Assembly: GCA_030600505.1 (NCBI GenBank)
Contig: JAUVLY010000046.1
Coordinates: forward strand, 1-6,747
Direction of reading: 5' to 3'
Source of the DNA: Candidatus Falkowiibacteriota bacterium
GTDB lineage: Bacteria; Patescibacteriota; Patescibacteriia; Patescibacteriales; UBA12075
Length of the DNA stretch: 6,747 nucleotides
Shown here piece by piece: positions 6,276-6,747 of the stretch. The notes beneath the pieces are model-generated. The model saw only the letters and a program-made list of their open reading frames with translations, was not told the DNA's origin and made no database searches. How positions within the stretch are numbered: the first letter of the stretch is position 1; each line of letters opens with the position of its first letter. The translations under genes and the position numbers were made by a program.

Positions 6276-6295
6276 CGCAGATAAATCTTATAACA

Positions 6296-6304
6296 ATTAT
6301 AACA
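6296..6304 (-). promoter_or_regulatory. Extended -10 promoter for the sugar kinase-murJ unit
   Basis: The minus strand reads TGTTATAAT, a perfect extended -10. At 17 bp upstream only a run of T is found, which is the tail of the preceding terminator. Transcription would start near 6289 and give a leader of about 138 nt that contains the left iteron arm and the 6198-6216 hairpin. The layout repeats that seen before pgk. Confidence 0.55.
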
Positions 6305-6317
6305 CGGCTTACCTACT

Positions 6318-6345
6318 AAAAAAAGGTGTAAAATACACCTTTTTT
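6318..6345 (-). terminator. Bidirectional-looking intrinsic terminator after the gene at the right edge
   Basis: The stem GGTGT/ACACC (6325-6329 with 6335-6339) has a 5-nt loop. It is flanked by seven A on the left and six T on the right, which extend the pairing and give a U-tract on either strand. It lies 77 nt past the stop of the minus-strand gene at 6422, so termination of that transcript is its likely job. Confidence 0.85.
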
Positions 6346-6421
6346 ATTATTTTACTATCTTGACAAAATACTTTCTGCGTTAATTCCGCGTAGAGTCCGC
6401 GTAAAATCCGCGGTTTTGCGC

Positions 6422-6747
6422 TTAACGCAAATCCTTAATTCTAACATCTAACAGCTCTTTTTGCTCCGCGCTTATTAAATAAATATTATCACTGTCAGCG
6501 CGCTTGACGTAATATAGAATATCCTCTGGATCAACTTCTTCCTCTGTGTCAACAGCTTGCGGCCCGCCGATCATGATCGTTGAGTCAATGTCCTCGCCTG
6601 TGGCCTGGATGATAATTATATCCTTATCAAAACCAGTACCCTCAAAAGTCTGCCTTGGAATATCGGCCGCAATTAAATTAGACATACTCTCTAAAATTAA
6701 GCCGATTTTTTCTTCATCAACATCAAACTTGTAAGGCAATGTCCCCT
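6422..6747 (-). CDS. Acidic protein of unknown function, probably missing its N-terminus
   Basis: The frame is open from the right edge to a TAA at 6422, at least 108 codons. Translation from a TTG at 6739 would give 105 residues, and an AGGGG stands only 3 nt before it, too close for a good ribosome site. Continuation past the edge is therefore as likely or more likely. The visible protein is acidic (DVDEEK, TEEEVDPED), mixed alpha/beta in look, and has no signal peptide, membrane helix or cysteine. It ends VRIKDLR. I do not recognise a domain. The last codons and the stop lie in a TTTGCG-CTTAA-CGCAAA hairpin (6415-6431) belonging to the repeat cluster, so the C-terminus may have been reset by the repeat. 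An intrinsic terminator follows. Confidence 0.65.
   Translation of the reverse strand, partial: GTLPYKFDVDEEKIGLILESMSNLIAADIPRQTFEGTGFDKDIIIIQATGEDIDSTIMIGGPQAVDTEEEVDPEDILYYVKRADSDNIYLISAEQKELLDVRIKDLR

Larger units (their letters stand above)
6219..6413. repeat. Inverted-repeat element built of 11-bp CGCGGA iterons
   Basis: Arms 6219-6253 and 6379-6413 match at 30 of 35 positions in inverted orientation, with a perfect 18-bp core ACGCGGACTCTACGCGGA (6230-6247; complement 6385-6402). Each arm is three 11-bp units. The left arm on the plus strand has CGCGAAATTAA, CGCGGACTCTA, CGCGGATTTTA. The right arm on the minus strand has CGCGGATTTTA, CGCGGACTCTA, CGCGGAATTAA. The enclosed 125 bp carry a terminator, a promoter candidate and another repeat-like fragment. 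No transposase gene is present. It could be a MITE-like or REP-like intergenic element. Confidence 0.8.

Noticed and set aside
6360..6365. Perfect TTGACA on the plus strand
   Set aside because: No usable -10 is found 15-19 bp downstream and no plus-strand gene follows, so it is probably chance.
6219..6413. Iteron array as a CRISPR array or replication origin
   Set aside because: Units are 11 bp with no spacers of CRISPR size, no cas, rep or dnaA gene is near, and the arms are inverted; there is no support for either role.

Overview
The window reads as a chromosomal fragment of a Candidatus Patescibacteria (CPR) bacterium, probably of the Parcubacteria side. The grounds are family resemblance, with no marker gene present. 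The truncated surface protein has the DW-APT-APP / PLDTS / QTKDG opening followed by NVGIGTNAP repeats that I associate with CPR surface proteins. The MurJ has the CPR-looking FNLLVLGALSAGF and NFANNLQSFPIGIFGISFAVAAFP segments. None of the six genes with a visible upstream region has a Shine-Dalgarno sequence, and the leaders are very AT-rich. The genetic code looks standard.

All seven genes lie on the minus strand, so transcription runs from high to low coordinates. At the right edge (6422-6747) is the 3' part of an acidic protein I do not recognise. It ends at an intrinsic terminator (6318-6345) set inside a 195-bp inverted-repeat element of 11-bp CGCGGA iterons (6219-6413). An extended -10 promoter follows at once (6296-6304) and probably drives a PfkB/ribokinase-family sugar kinase (5150-6151) and then murJ, the lipid II flippase (3404-5047). 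The kinase-murJ gap is filled by nested GCGAAT-type hairpins (5053-5153).

Below murJ is a 271-bp non-coding stretch with an AT-rich imperfect inverted repeat (3257-3384), a second terminator (3211-3248), a second extended -10 promoter (3188-3196) and a leader of two back-to-back small hairpins (3143-3181). It leads into pgk, a full-length phosphoglycerate kinase (1960-3132). Two nucleotides after the pgk stop begins a single-pass membrane protein with a six-cysteine outer domain (1379-1957). Next comes a small membrane-anchored protein with an exact 49-bp internal duplication (998-1306), preceded by two hairpins. Last is the N-terminal 307 residues of a secreted, repeat-containing surface protein (1-923) that runs off the left edge.

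Functionally the window joins core metabolism (glycolytic ATP formation, a sugar or nucleoside kinase) and cell-wall assembly (MurJ) to three uncharacterised envelope proteins. I do not see a defence system, CRISPR array, transposase, integrase, tRNA or rRNA. The more unusual content is the dense repeat and hairpin material between genes, and the two uncharacterised small membrane proteins after pgk.
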